From assembly GCA_016180275.1 (NCBI GenBank), contig JACPBN010000079.1, positions 1-15,773 on the forward strand: a stretch of DNA of 15,773 nucleotides, written 5' to 3'. Positions within the stretch are counted from its first letter, which is position 1. Every line of letters starts with the position of its first letter. The notes below the pieces were generated by a model. That model had not been told where the DNA came from. It saw nothing but the letters and a program-made list of their open reading frames with translations, and searched no databases. A program made the position numbers and the translations under genes. Below are positions 1 to 8,351 of the stretch, one piece after another. This stretch comes from Candidatus Woesearchaeota archaeon (GTDB taxonomy: Archaea; Nanobdellota; Nanobdellia; Woesearchaeales; UBA10200).

Positions 1-253
1 TATTTGTTTAGCTCATGTGATAATCTATTCAAAAGCGGTGGCGACTGCCGACGAACACTAGCTTAGAGCATCAATGAGTTGCTCCTCCTCTACGCTTTGA
101 TAGTGGTTGTGTTAATGGAATATTATATGTTGTGCTTCTCAATGTTTAATTAGCTGGCATTGCCCGTCGCAACTTGGCTATGTTATGTTGATTTGTGTTC
201 GTCATAATTTGGCAGTCACCACCGCTTTTGATTTTAGTGTAGCTAAACAAATA
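1..253 (-). ncRNA. Long inverted repeat; candidate structured RNA or MITE-like element
   Basis: Bases 1-13 are the exact reverse complement of 241-253. Bases 29-49 pair with 211-231 with one defect, and 50-58 pair exactly with 195-203. The two arms therefore make one long helix with small internal loops around a 136-base apical region. That region itself contains hairpins, for example TTGC/GCAA near 167-179 and GAGCA/TGCTC near 66-84. The single defect (42 against 218) is C/A on the plus strand but becomes a G-U pair in a minus-strand transcript, which favours minus as the transcribed strand. I see no coding frame. I checked for 5S rRNA, SRP RNA and tRNA signatures by eye and found none. A non-autonomous transposon with long terminal repeats would look similar, and the element may extend left of the window. 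Confidence 0.5.
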
Positions 254-262
254 CGTTAATTG

Positions 263-292
263 ATATTATTATTATTATTGATATTATTATCT
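263..292. repeat. ATT/GATATT simple repeat
   Basis: A short run of ATT triplets with two embedded GATATTATTAT copies lies between the inverted-repeat element and the Fur-family gene. It is low-complexity and AT-rich; I assign no function. Confidence 0.5.
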
Positions 293-330
293 AGACTAAA
301 CACTGATTATTTACCAGTTAATATAGGAAA

Positions 331-341
331 GCTTTAAAAAC
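331..341 (+). promoter_or_regulatory. TATA box for the Fur-family gene (leaderless start)
   Basis: GCTTTAAAAA is centred about 28 bases before the ATG at 365. No Shine-Dalgarno-like GAGG precedes the ATG. Archaeal transcription usually starts about 26 bases after the TATA centre, so the mRNA probably begins within a few bases of the start codon. Confidence 0.5.
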
Positions 342-364
342 CTTTTTCTATTAGGCTTATCATA

Positions 365-748
365 ATGGAAAGAATAACCCAACAGCGACAAATTGTACTG
401 AATTTGTTCAAGAAGAACAGGCAGAGCCATCTTTCTGTGTATGACATCTATAAGCTTGCAAAAAAAAAGCTCCCTAAAATCAATTTATCTACAGTCTATC
501 GCACAGTAAATACTTTGGTGGAAGAATGCAAGCTGAATAAATATCAATTGAATGAAGAGCATTATCATTACCAGATTACAGAACATACCCCGCATTACCA
601 CATGATTTGCTCAGAATGCTCAAAAATAATTGAGATTCCTTTAAAGGAGATAGAAGAGCCTGCCGGATTATTAGCGCAAAAACACGATTTTAAGATTGCA
701 AAAATAAATCTGGAAATATCTGGGAAGTGCAGGAAGCACAGTAAGTAA
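365..748 (+). CDS. Fur/PerR-family metal-dependent transcriptional regulator
   Basis: A 127-residue protein of the usual Fur length. The N-terminal half is the winged helix with recognition-helix motif LSTVYRTVNTLVE at 41-53. The C-terminal half is the dimerisation and metal-binding domain, with a His-rich stretch (H66, H68, H74, H77, H79) followed by C82-S-E-C85, the first cysteine pair of the structural zinc site. The second pair, normally CxxC near the C-terminus, is C122-R-K-H125 here, so one Cys is replaced by His; zinc could still bind. Family members repress or activate genes in response to iron, zinc, manganese or peroxide. The sequence does not show which, and no transport gene is adjacent. 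The gene converges on the corrinoid adenosyltransferase gene. The start is supported by a correctly spaced TATA box and no upstream Shine-Dalgarno. Confidence 0.92.
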   Translation: MERITQQRQIVLNLFKKNRQSHLSVYDIYKLAKKKLPKINLSTVYRTVNTLVEECKLNKYQLNEEHYHYQITEHTPHYHMICSECSKIIEIPLKEIEEPAGLLAQKHDFKIAKINLEISGKCRKHSK

Positions 749-810
749 TAAAAAAAGAAACAGAGTAAGTAATAAAAGTTCGGCCATAGAAACTGCATTC
801 TAACTAATAA

Positions 811-1374
811 CTATTTCCTTTCGAAATACTTGTATATTGGCTGCTGCTCTTTTTGATGTGCTTCATTATTAGCCAATCTGGAAAGCACATGAAACAAGTC
901 AGAAATTCTGTTAAGATATTTCAATAACTCAGGATTAAGCTCAACCTGCTGCGACAATGTAACAACAGTGCGTTCTGCCCTTCTTGATACTGTTCTGCAC
1001 AAGTGCAATAATGCCCCTGTTTGTGTTCCTCCAGGAAGAATAAATGATTTCTGTTCTGGCAGCATCTCTTCAATCTTATCAATTGCCTTTTCGATGTCCT
1101 CTACATGCTTTGCCTTTATTTTCGGAATTCTTTCTGGCTTTATGTTTCGTGAATAAGATGCAAGCTCTGCGCACATTGTAAAAATATCATGCTGCAGCTG
1201 CCTTAAAATATCATTGATAAATGCGTTTTGAGTAAAGGAAATAGCAGTTCCAATGACTGCATTCAATTCATCTAATGTGCCATAGCTTTCTATTCTGCAG
1301 TCATTCTTCTTAACCCGCTCGCCTGAGATGAAGCTAGTCTCGCCAGTGTCGCCAGTTTTGGTGTAGATTTTCAT
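811..1374 (-). CDS. pduO: PduO-type corrinoid (cob(I)alamin) adenosyltransferase
   Basis: A 187-residue protein, full length for the PduO-type ATR family. It transfers adenosyl from ATP to cob(I)alamin, giving adenosylcobalamin, the cofactor of enzymes such as class II ribonucleotide reductase and mutases. Landmarks in order are the N-terminal ATP-binding motif KIYTKTGDTGET (2-13), ESYGTLDELNA (29-39), FILPGG (111-116), the RTVSRRAER helix (127-135) carrying the conserved ATP-contacting Arg and Glu residues, and YLNRISDLFHVLSR (153-166). No cobalamin biosynthesis gene is nearby, so salvage of an imported corrinoid is a reasonable inference. It is transcribed divergently from rnhB and convergently with the Fur-family gene. 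No Shine-Dalgarno precedes the ATG, and an AT-rich TATA-like stretch near 1400-1412 suggests a leaderless mRNA. Confidence 0.95.
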   Translation of the reverse strand: MKIYTKTGDTGETSFISGERVKKNDCRIESYGTLDELNAVIGTAISFTQNAFINDILRQLQHDIFTMCAELASYSRNIKPERIPKIKAKHVEDIEKAIDKIEEMLPEQKSFILPGGTQTGALLHLCRTVSRRAERTVVTLSQQVELNPELLKYLNRISDLFHVLSRLANNEAHQKEQQPIYKYFERK

Positions 1375-1485
1375 AGAATAAGTTTAAATTATTAGCAGGT
1401 ATTAAAATGTTTTCATTTAAAATTTTTCAGGATAATTTCTGTTGCCCAAAAACATTTATATACTCTATTAAATTCTAAATTAGGT
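1375..1485. promoter_or_regulatory. Divergent promoter region between the adenosyltransferase and rnhB
   Basis: This 111-base gap serves two genes reading outward. On the plus strand, CATTTATATAC at 1454-1464 is a strong TATA box about 28 bases before the rnhB ATG, which has no Shine-Dalgarno and is therefore probably leaderless. On the minus strand the best TATA-like sequence lies near 1400-1412, about 30 bases before the adenosyltransferase ATG. Confidence 0.5.
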
Positions 1486-2241
1486 ATGGTATTAATCTGT
1501 GGCATTGATGAAGCTGGCCGCGGCCCAATAATAGGCCCTTTAGTAATCTGCGGCACAGTAATAGATGAAAAAGATGGTGCTAGATTAAAGTTCATCGGCG
1601 TAAAAGACTCGAAACTTTTGACACCCAAACAGCGCGAAGATTTGTTTGACAAAGTTATCGGTATTGTAAAAAAATATAAAATTTTAATCATTGAGCCTAA
1701 AGAAATAGATGCTGCCGTAGAGAGTGATACTCTAAACTTAAACTGGCTTGAAGCAGTCAAAAGCGCAGAGATCATACATTCTTTGGAAAAAGAGGTTAAA
1801 ATTGACAAGACAGTCTTAGACTGCCCTAGCAACAACATTTCTGCGTATAGGAATTATGTTAAGAATGAGCTGAAAAAGTTAGATAATAAAAATAAAATAA
1901 CTGATAAAGATTCAAAAAATGCAGCAAAACTTCCTGAAATAGTCGCAGAGCATAAGGCAGATTTCAATTATCCTGTTGTAAGCGCTGCTTCTATATTGGC
2001 AAAAGTGACTAGAGATGCAGAGATCCATAAGATTGAACAAAGAATAAGGAAAGAGCTTGGCAACGCAGTTAATATTGGCTCAGGCTATCCTTCTGATCCT
2101 TATACCCAAAAATTCTTAAAAGAGCATTATAAAAAATTTCCTGCCATATTTAGAAAAAGCTGGGCAACTTATAAGGATATGGCCAACTCTGAAATTAAAG
2201 CTAAAACTGCGAAATTACAGAAAAAATTGGGAGAGTTCTAA
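1486..2241 (+). CDS. rnhB: Ribonuclease HII
   Basis: A 251-residue protein slightly longer than typical archaeal RNase HII (about 210-230), with the extra length mainly in a Lys-rich C-terminal tail after residue 230. The enzyme cuts RNA in RNA-DNA hybrids and removes single ribonucleotides and Okazaki primers from DNA. The diagnostic DEAGRG motif is at 8-13 with catalytic D8 and E9. The third acidic residue is D112 in LDCPS, and the fourth is D177 in AKVTRDAEI. The conserved GSGYPSDP (198-205) supplies the Tyr that senses the ribose 2'-OH. All catalytic residues are present, so the enzyme should be active. The start is supported by a TATA box 28 bases upstream and by the usual very short N-terminus before DEAGRG. 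Confidence 0.96.
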   Translation: MVLICGIDEAGRGPIIGPLVICGTVIDEKDGARLKFIGVKDSKLLTPKQREDLFDKVIGIVKKYKILIIEPKEIDAAVESDTLNLNWLEAVKSAEIIHSLEKEVKIDKTVLDCPSNNISAYRNYVKNELKKLDNKNKITDKDSKNAAKLPEIVAEHKADFNYPVVSAASILAKVTRDAEIHKIEQRIRKELGNAVNIGSGYPSDPYTQKFLKEHYKKFPAIFRKSWATYKDMANSEIKAKTAKLQKKLGEF

Positions 2242-2263
2242 GCGCAGCAAATTAAAATTGGCT

Positions 2264-2371
2264 TTAACAATTAACGCCATCGCACATACTAGAAACCTCT
2301 TCTTCATTAATCTCTTCCTGAGTCAATTCAGGCTCAGCCAATACAAGCTTTGCTAATCTATTTTTAAACAC
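2264..2371 (-). CDS. Possible small protein (35 aa), unknown function
   Basis: A short minus-strand reading frame in the spacer between rnhB and smc. It starts at a GTG (2371-2369) preceded five bases earlier by GGGGTGA, which resembles the archaeal Shine-Dalgarno consensus, and stops at 2264. Starting at the GTG at 2380 would give 38 residues. A good TATA box, GTATAAAAG (complement of 2421-2429), lies about 26 bases before a start site near 2398. The product begins VFKNRLAKLVLAEPEL, is rich in Glu and ends with two cysteines (CDGVNC). I recognise no family. The promoter and Shine-Dalgarno together make a real gene plausible, but 35 codons alone prove nothing. Confidence 0.38.
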   Translation of the reverse strand: MFKNRLAKLVLAEPELTQEEINEEEVSSMCDGVNC

Positions 2372-2420
2372 CGGATTCACCCCCTCGATTTTAAGGTATA
2401 CCCAATATTGGCAAATTATT

Positions 2421-2430
2421 CTTTTATACA
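2421..2430 (-). promoter_or_regulatory. Minus-strand TATA box upstream of the 35-aa ORF
   Basis: Read on the minus strand, GTATAAAAG is a near-ideal archaeal TATA box. It stands about 50 bases before the GTG start of the small ORF and would give a leader of roughly 27 bases. Confidence 0.4.
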
Positions 2431-2924
2431 CCCAATCTGCCAGTTATAACCAAAGACAATAATAATTGAGCAATAGTTATCTTCTCCTGATATTGAAAGC
2501 CGCTGTTTGCCTTCATGTATTTGTGTCTTTTGAGATATTTATCGTTAATTAGCCATATTTATCCTTAAGTAGTCATAAGGCTTTAGACTATATATACTTT
2601 GCTATGCTAAATTTTATCAAAACAAAAAAATAGGTATTTTATATTCTCTATTTATAAATTAAGATTCCTGTATTTTGGTTTAGCACTTTTATTAAATTCA
2701 TAGAAGGCAAAAAAAACTAGGGCATAAAATAGAACAGTATTTGTCTAAAACAGGTTGATTTTCTCATAGAAAACTTTATAAACACTGTAAAATCTATATT
2801 ACTCTGTTAATGTATATACCTTTAATCAGGGAATTAATTGAGTCAGATTAATTAATAACTATATCAGCCTATCTTACTAAAAAATACAACTATCAATAAC
2901 TATCAATACCTTAAAAGAGGTCAT
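2431..2924. other. AT-rich spacer upstream of smc with promoter elements
   Basis: No convincing gene is visible here. Two plus-strand TATA-like boxes are ACTTTATAAAC (2773-2783) and GTATATACC (2812-2820), either of which could drive smc with a leader of about 80-120 bases. GAGGT at 2917-2921 sits three bases before the smc ATG and is the same Shine-Dalgarno style seen before the first prepilin-like gene and the tadC-like gene. Confidence 0.45.
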
Positions 2925-5900
2925 ATGACAAAAATCAATAAGATGGTGTTGCATGGCTTTAAGTCCTTTGCCAAAAGGACAGAGCTGTTGTTTGGTGAGA
3001 GATTTAACTGCATTCTTGGGCCAAACGGTTCTGGAAAGTCGAACATAGGTGATGCGCTTTGTTTTGTTCTTGGAAGAAGTTCTGCAAAAGCTTTGCGTGC
3101 AGAAAAATCCTCTAACTTAATATATAACGGCGGCAAAGCAAAAAAGCCAGCGTCTTTTGGCGAAGTTTCAATACATTTTGATAATTCTAAAAAATCGTTT
3201 CCAGTGGAAGATCAAGAAATAAAAGTAACGAGAATAGTAAAACAAAGCGGGCAGAGCGCGTATAAAATAAATGACAAAATAAAGACAAGAAACGAGATTG
3301 TTGAACTGTTAAGCGCAGCAAAAATAAACCCAGACGGATACAACATAGTTCTTCAAGGAGACATCATAAGATTTGTTGAAATGAGTGCAATAGAAAGAAG
3401 GCAGATAATAGAAGAAATATCCGGTATGGGTGTTTACGAAGAAAAAAAAGAAAAAGCGCTGAAAGAGCTGGATAGAGTTGATGAATATCTGAAGGAAGCA
3501 GAGATCATCCTAGCAGAGCGCAATACTTATCTGAAAGAGCTGAAGAAAGAAAGAGACCATGCAATGAAATACAAAGAGTTGAGCGACAAAGTCAATACAA
3601 ACAAAGCAAGCTATCTTCATTTAAAAATCCAGAAGCATGAGAAAGCAAAGCAAAAACTGCAGGATGAAATAGCTGAATCCAAGAAAAAACTAGAGAAGCT
3701 GCAGGCAGAAGCAGATGAGCAGAAGAAACAGATTGAAGAAAAGAAAAATTCTATTACCCAGATAACAAATGAGATTGAGCAGAAAGGAGAGAAAGAACAA
3801 GTCTCAATGCAAAAAGAAATCGAAAAGCTAAAAGTAGACGTTGCCACCCAGAAAACAAAAATTGATACTTACAAAAATGAGATTGTTAAAGTCAAGCAGA
3901 GAAAACAGCAGCTACTAAGCGACCTTAAAGACAATGAAGAGAATATTGCAAAATTAACCAGAGAGAAAGATGCTCTTGCCAAGGATGTCCATAAAAAGAA
4001 CAGCGAAATGCAGCTGGTTGAACAGCAGTTAAAAAAATTCAAGGAAAAAAGAGGAATAGACGCTGCAACAGATATAGATAAACAGATAGAAGACCTGGAC
4101 AAGCTTTCTGATGAAAAACAAAAAGAGATCACTCAGCTAAGAGAGCAGCAGCAGAATATGCTAAGAGAAAAAGACAAGTGTGAGTTTCAGCTTAACAATA
4201 TCGAAGAGCAGATAAAGAAAGTCAAGGAAGTCGAGAAAGATAATGCTGAGCAGATAACTGAGCTAAAAAATAAGAAATCATTATTCAAAAATACAATTCT
4301 TGATTTAAATTCTGTTCTTACAAAGGATAGTGAGTTAGCAGCTTCTCTTGGAGATGCAAGAAGAAGATTGCTGGCTTCTCAAGAGGAGCACAGCAAATTG
4401 AATGCCAGAAGCATGGTTGTCAAAGAAAGCTCAATGCAGAATATTGCTGTCAAAAAGATTTTGGAATGCAAATCAAAAAACACAATACGGGGCATACACG
4501 GCCTGGTCTCTGATTTAGGCAAAGTAAATGCAAAATACAGCTTAGCGCTTGAGGTAGCAGCGGGCAACAGAATACAAAGCATTGTAGTTGATGATGATAA
4601 GGTTGCTGCTGACTGCATAAAATATCTCAAAAATAACCGTTTAGGTACTGCATCATTTATTCCATTAAACAAGATAAAAACTCCTGAAATGAATGCAGAA
4701 ATTAAAAAAATTCTAAAAGCAGAAGGAGTCCATGATCTTTGCACTAATTTAGTTAAGTATGAACCGCAGTACAAAAATGTGTTCCTGCATGTTTTCGGAG
4801 ATACAATTGTGGTCAATAATATTGATGTTGCGAGAAGAATTGGGATTGGGAATGCGCGTATGTCAACCATAGACGGCGACCTTTGCGAAAACACAGGTGT
4901 AATGCGCGGAGGCTTCAGGGAAAAGAAGCACGGCATTGGGTTTAAAGAGGAGAATCTTGACAAAGATATCGAACACTGCGAGTCTCTTATAGAGGATTTG
5001 CAGACAAAAATCAGCAGGCAGGAAAAAGAAAGAGAAATGAATGAGAAAGAGATATCCAAGTTTCGCGGGCTAAAGGCAAATCTTGAAGGCGACATAATAA
5101 CCATGGAAAAAACTCTTCACCTAGAGGAGAGTGATTTAACTGTTTCTTCTGAATTAAAGCAGAATCTTAAAAATAAAATCAAGCAATCAGATTCTGAAAT
5201 GCAAAAGCTTATGCAGAAGATATCAGATGCAAACAAGGAGCTTGCCAACTGCAAAATAAAGCGCCAGGAATTAAGAGATAAGATAACTAGTTTAAGAAAT
5301 CCAACTATATTGGCAGAATTAAATAGTTATGAACAGAAAAAACAACAGCTGAGAGACGGAATTACACATACAAATGCTGAGATAAAGAATATGGATGCAC
5401 AGCTTGGAATGATATCAGCAGAACGCGACAAAATCTCTGCCATATTAAAGCAGCATGATAAGGAGATTGAAATTTTTAATGCAGATAATGATGTTCTGGT
5501 GAAAGCAATCAAAAAAGGAGAAGAACAGCTGAAGCAAAAAGAACAAGCACAAAAAGAGTTCCACACCAAGTTTAAAGGATTATTCAGCAAGAGAAGCACT
5601 CTAAGCGAAGAAATAAACAAGCTTGAGAATAAGATTGAATCAGTAAGGGAAGTGCACCGTGACAATGAGCTTAAGACGAATACTGTGCAGCTTGAGCATG
5701 CGAAAGTAGCTGCTGAGCTTGCCGGCTTAAATCAGGAATTATCACAATACCAGGGAGTAAAATTAGACGCATCAAAAACTGAGGAAGCATTCAAGCATGA
5801 GATAGACAAGTTTGAAAAAATGGTTTCTAACATGGATGCAGTCAACTTGAAGGCGCTTGAAATTTATGACACAGTTGAGCGCGAGTATAATTCATTACTG

Positions 5901-6422
5901 GAAAAGAAGGATAAATTAGGCAGTGAAAAAGACTCAGTGCTTAAGATGATTGCAGAGATTGAAGAAAGGAAAAAAGACATTTTCATGAACACATTTAATG
6001 TGCTTAACAATAACTTCAAACAGATATTTTCTACGCTCTCAACTAAAGGAGAAGCATCTCTTATAATTGAAAATCCAAAAAATATCTTTGAGGCAGGAGT
6101 CAGGATTCTTGTCAGGTTGACAGGCGCAAAATTTCTTGATATTAGGTCATTATCAGGCGGAGAGAAAACTCTTACTGCATTGGCATTTATCTTTTCTATA
6201 CAAGAGCATGATCCGCATTCATTCTATATTTTAGATGAAGTAGATGCTGCTCTCGATAAAAATAATAGCGAGAAATTGTCTAAGCTGATCAGGCAATATG
6301 TGTCAAAAGCCCAGTATCTTGTTATATCGCATAATGACTCTCTAATCAGCGAAGCAGATATTTTATATGGCGTTTCTATGAACGAGCACGGAGTCAGCAA
6401 TGTTGCGAGCTTGAAGCTTTGA
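2925..6422 (+). CDS. smc: Chromosome segregation ATPase SMC
   Basis: A 1165-residue protein, normal length for prokaryotic SMC. It is the ATP-driven, DNA-entrapping core of condensin, acting on the nucleoid to organise and segregate chromosomes. The N-terminal ATPase half has Walker A GPNGSGKS at 32-39. A long coiled coil rich in Lys, Glu and Gln follows (about 165-510). A globular hinge spans about 520-670, opening with GIHGLVSDLGKV and ending near the conserved GVMRGGFRE. The second coiled coil runs to about 1010. The C-terminal ATPase half has signature motif LSGGEKTLTA from 1076 and Walker B YILDEVDAALD (1101-1111) with D1104 and E1105. All ATPase motifs are intact. GAGGT three bases upstream fixes the start. 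Partner genes scpA and scpB are not adjacent; the next gene converges from the opposite strand 24 bases away. Confidence 0.98.
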   Translation: MTKINKMVLHGFKSFAKRTELLFGERFNCILGPNGSGKSNIGDALCFVLGRSSAKALRAEKSSNLIYNGGKAKKPASFGEVSIHFDNSKKSFPVEDQEIKVTRIVKQSGQSAYKINDKIKTRNEIVELLSAAKINPDGYNIVLQGDIIRFVEMSAIERRQIIEEISGMGVYEEKKEKALKELDRVDEYLKEAEIILAERNTYLKELKKERDHAMKYKELSDKVNTNKASYLHLKIQKHEKAKQKLQDEIAESKKKLEKLQAEADEQKKQIEEKKNSITQITNEIEQKGEKEQVSMQKEIEKLKVDVATQKTKIDTYKNEIVKVKQRKQQLLSDLKDNEENIAKLTREKDALAKDVHKKNSEMQLVEQQLKKFKEKRGIDAATDIDKQIEDLDKLSDEKQKEITQLREQQQNMLREKDKCEFQLNNIEEQIKKVKEVEKDNAEQITELKNKKSLFKNTILDLNSVLTKDSELAASLGDARRRLLASQEEHSKLNARSMVVKESSMQNIAVKKILECKSKNTIRGIHGLVSDLGKVNAKYSLALEVAAGNRIQSIVVDDDKVAADCIKYLKNNRLGTASFIPLNKIKTPEMNAEIKKILKAEGVHDLCTNLVKYEPQYKNVFLHVFGDTIVVNNIDVARRIGIGNARMSTIDGDLCENTGVMRGGFREKKHGIGFKEENLDKDIEHCESLIEDLQTKISRQEKEREMNEKEISKFRGLKANLEGDIITMEKTLHLEESDLTVSSELKQNLKNKIKQSDSEMQKLMQKISDANKELANCKIKRQELRDKITSLRNPTILAELNSYEQKKQQLRDGITHTNAEIKNMDAQLGMISAERDKISAILKQHDKEIEIFNADNDVLVKAIKKGEEQLKQKEQAQKEFHTKFKGLFSKRSTLSEEINKLENKIESVREVHRDNELKTNTVQLEHAKVAAELAGLNQELSQYQGVKLDASKTEEAFKHEIDKFEKMVSNMDAVNLKALEIYDTVEREYNSLLEKKDKLGSEKDSVLKMIAEIEERKKDIFMNTFNVLNNNFKQIFSTLSTKGEASLIIENPKNIFEAGVRILVRLTGAKFLDIRSLSGGEKTLTALAFIFSIQEHDPHSFYILDEVDAALDKNNSEKLSKLIRQYVSKAQYLVISHNDSLISEADILYGVSMNEHGVSNVASLKL

Positions 6423-6446
6423 AATGTTAGGTAGATTAAAAATTAG

Positions 6447-8285
6447 TTAACCCTGATGTTGTAATTTTATTTCTAATATTTTATCTCTTATCTCACGGGG
6501 AGCTAAATACTGTCCAGGTTTTATATCATCTAATCTCTTTACTCCATATATCTCTCTTAACATCGTCTGGGGCGATCTTCTAATGCCTGATTGTTTCATG
6601 TGGGCATCTGCTATTCTTAGTTGGCCTTCCATATCAGGCTTTTTAAAGTCGTATCTTGATCCATAACGCTGTCTCAAAGCAACAGGTAATTTATTATACG
6701 TTGATGTTGACATAGCAAATTTAATTTTATTTCCTAATGATGTCGGCCCTTCAATATATCTCTCAAGATTATTCAGCAACCTATATATTGTGTCGCTGTT
6801 TGTTACATCGAGGTTATCAAGATAAATAATAGTTGGATACTGTTTATTGGCTCTTATCAATCCCATTATCTCGGGCAAATTTCGCTCTTCCAATGCATTA
6901 AAATCTATATTTACAATTCTTATATTATGCCTAGTGCTTGCAATGAGCAATGCAGCTGTCTTGCCTGTTCCTGGGTCGCCAATCAATGCCAAATTTGATA
7001 CAGGCTCGCCTTTGCAGAAAGCTTCCATCCATTTATCTATTTTTGCTAAATTGCCGGTATAGTCAACATAGACTGGCTCAACCTTTCGTTCTGACGGCAC
7101 TAATGTAACTCTGTTATACGGGTCCCGCCCAGCCTCAAAATAGGTTAAATAATTCCAGGGATTAGAATCATAATAAAATTTTGCCAGATGTGATAATACT
7201 CGTTTAGCTCCCCAGTTTTTTGCTGAAGCTAATGCTTTAAGCACTTTGTCTCTTTGAGCCAGCATTCTCTTATATTGTTCTGGGTCAACAGTTGGCTCAT
7301 CATCATTCCGGTAATTTCCATCCCGTCTTGGCATTGAACCTAGCTGAGCATCTAAAGATCTTTCTAATGGCAGTACCTTGCGCTTTAATCCGACAGGTCT
7401 TCCTGTTAATGCTTTTCCTACGGCTTTTATCAGCTCAACATATTCCATGATAAGTTTTTCTAAGGGAAACTCAGCAAACGCCTTAAGATCTGATAAATAG
7501 CTCTTGGTTCTTTGAAGCACTGCATTATCACTAACATGTGTCTGTGCTCTTGCTATATCCCTAAATCCAGTAATCCTATTCAATAAGTCAGTATCTTGGT
7601 CAAGAATCAAATACATGACATATGCTCTTAATAAAGAACGTTCATCTGATGGCACTAAGGGACCAAGTGCTTCCGGTATCCTGGTAAAAAGAGCAGTATA
7701 TATGCTTAATACATCTAATCTTGTAACTAAATAATAATTTGATTCTGCATATGTTGCAAGGGTTGATCCAATCAATGCATTTCTTGATTCTCTGGGCAGA
7801 AAAACTGGGCGCTGCATGCCCCTTACTATATTTCTTAGGTTGTAAGATACAACATACAAAGCTTTTTGTCCAGATGATCTATTGTATTTCTCTATTGCTT
7901 CTTCTACTTTTGACCCATATATGGCATCATGAATGTTATCCATGTCAATTGGCTTAAACTCACCTTCAGCTTCGCCTTCTAAATGCCCTGTCCTCGAAAT
8001 TCTTACATCTATACTACGATAGGGGGATACTGGAAATTCTTCTTTAGAATCAGTCGGAGCAGCAATTGCCTGTGCAGAAGATTCAATAACTTCAATATCC
8101 TGCCTGATTGCAGCAGCCAATCCATGCAAGTATATCATTGCAGTTCTTTCTCTATGCTCATAATATACGCCGCCAGAAAGCCTTGAGCAGATATCTTCAA
8201 GAGAATGTGCAAAGCTTCTAACCTCTTCTAGTCTTTTTTTAATAAGAATATCCTCATTGATTCTTGCTTCTATTGCTTTAGCCAT
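6447..8285 (-). CDS. AAA+ ATPase with DUF815-like C-terminal domain
   Basis: A 612-residue protein. The C-terminal third is a AAA+ module: Walker A GDPGTGKT (436-443), Walker B strand PTIIYLDNLD (484-493) with D490, a sensor-1-like STSTYN (526-531), and RQRYGSRYDF near 538-547, which could hold the arginine finger. The line before Walker A (DYTGNLAKIDKWMEAFCKGE, then NLALIG) and the STSTYN to RYGSRYDF spacing resemble DUF815/COG2607 ATPases. The residue after the Walker B Asp is Asn rather than the usual catalytic Glu, so hydrolysis may be slow or arranged differently. The N-terminal 350 residues are mostly helical and unfamiliar, with a charged linker at about 320-345. No membrane segment is evident. 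It may act as a remodelling factor or switch; the substrate is unknown. The ATG lies about 30 bases after an AT-rich TATA box (8308-8322, minus) with no Shine-Dalgarno, so the mRNA is probably leaderless. Confidence 0.75.
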   Translation of the reverse strand: MAKAIEARINEDILIKKRLEEVRSFAHSLEDICSRLSGGVYYEHRERTAMIYLHGLAAAIRQDIEVIESSAQAIAAPTDSKEEFPVSPYRSIDVRISRTGHLEGEAEGEFKPIDMDNIHDAIYGSKVEEAIEKYNRSSGQKALYVVSYNLRNIVRGMQRPVFLPRESRNALIGSTLATYAESNYYLVTRLDVLSIYTALFTRIPEALGPLVPSDERSLLRAYVMYLILDQDTDLLNRITGFRDIARAQTHVSDNAVLQRTKSYLSDLKAFAEFPLEKLIMEYVELIKAVGKALTGRPVGLKRKVLPLERSLDAQLGSMPRRDGNYRNDDEPTVDPEQYKRMLAQRDKVLKALASAKNWGAKRVLSHLAKFYYDSNPWNYLTYFEAGRDPYNRVTLVPSERKVEPVYVDYTGNLAKIDKWMEAFCKGEPVSNLALIGDPGTGKTAALLIASTRHNIRIVNIDFNALEERNLPEIMGLIRANKQYPTIIYLDNLDVTNSDTIYRLLNNLERYIEGPTSLGNKIKFAMSTSTYNKLPVALRQRYGSRYDFKKPDMEGQLRIADAHMKQSGIRRSPQTMLREIYGVKRLDDIKPGQYLAPREIRDKILEIKLQHQG

Positions 8286-8351
8286 TATGCTAGGATACCC
8301 TACGCTAATTTAAAAATATATTGGCATTTTTTTAAAGAAAGAGGTTTAGTG

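Noticed and set aside
59..194. 5S rRNA inside the inverted repeat
   Set aside because: The length is near 5S, but none of the conserved 5S blocks is present, and the hairpin pattern does not match.
4379..5104. A 241-codon minus-strand frame inside smc
   Set aside because: It is antisense to the SMC hinge and coiled coil, whose motifs are intact; its translation is Ser/Phe-rich as expected from the complement of a coiled-coil gene.
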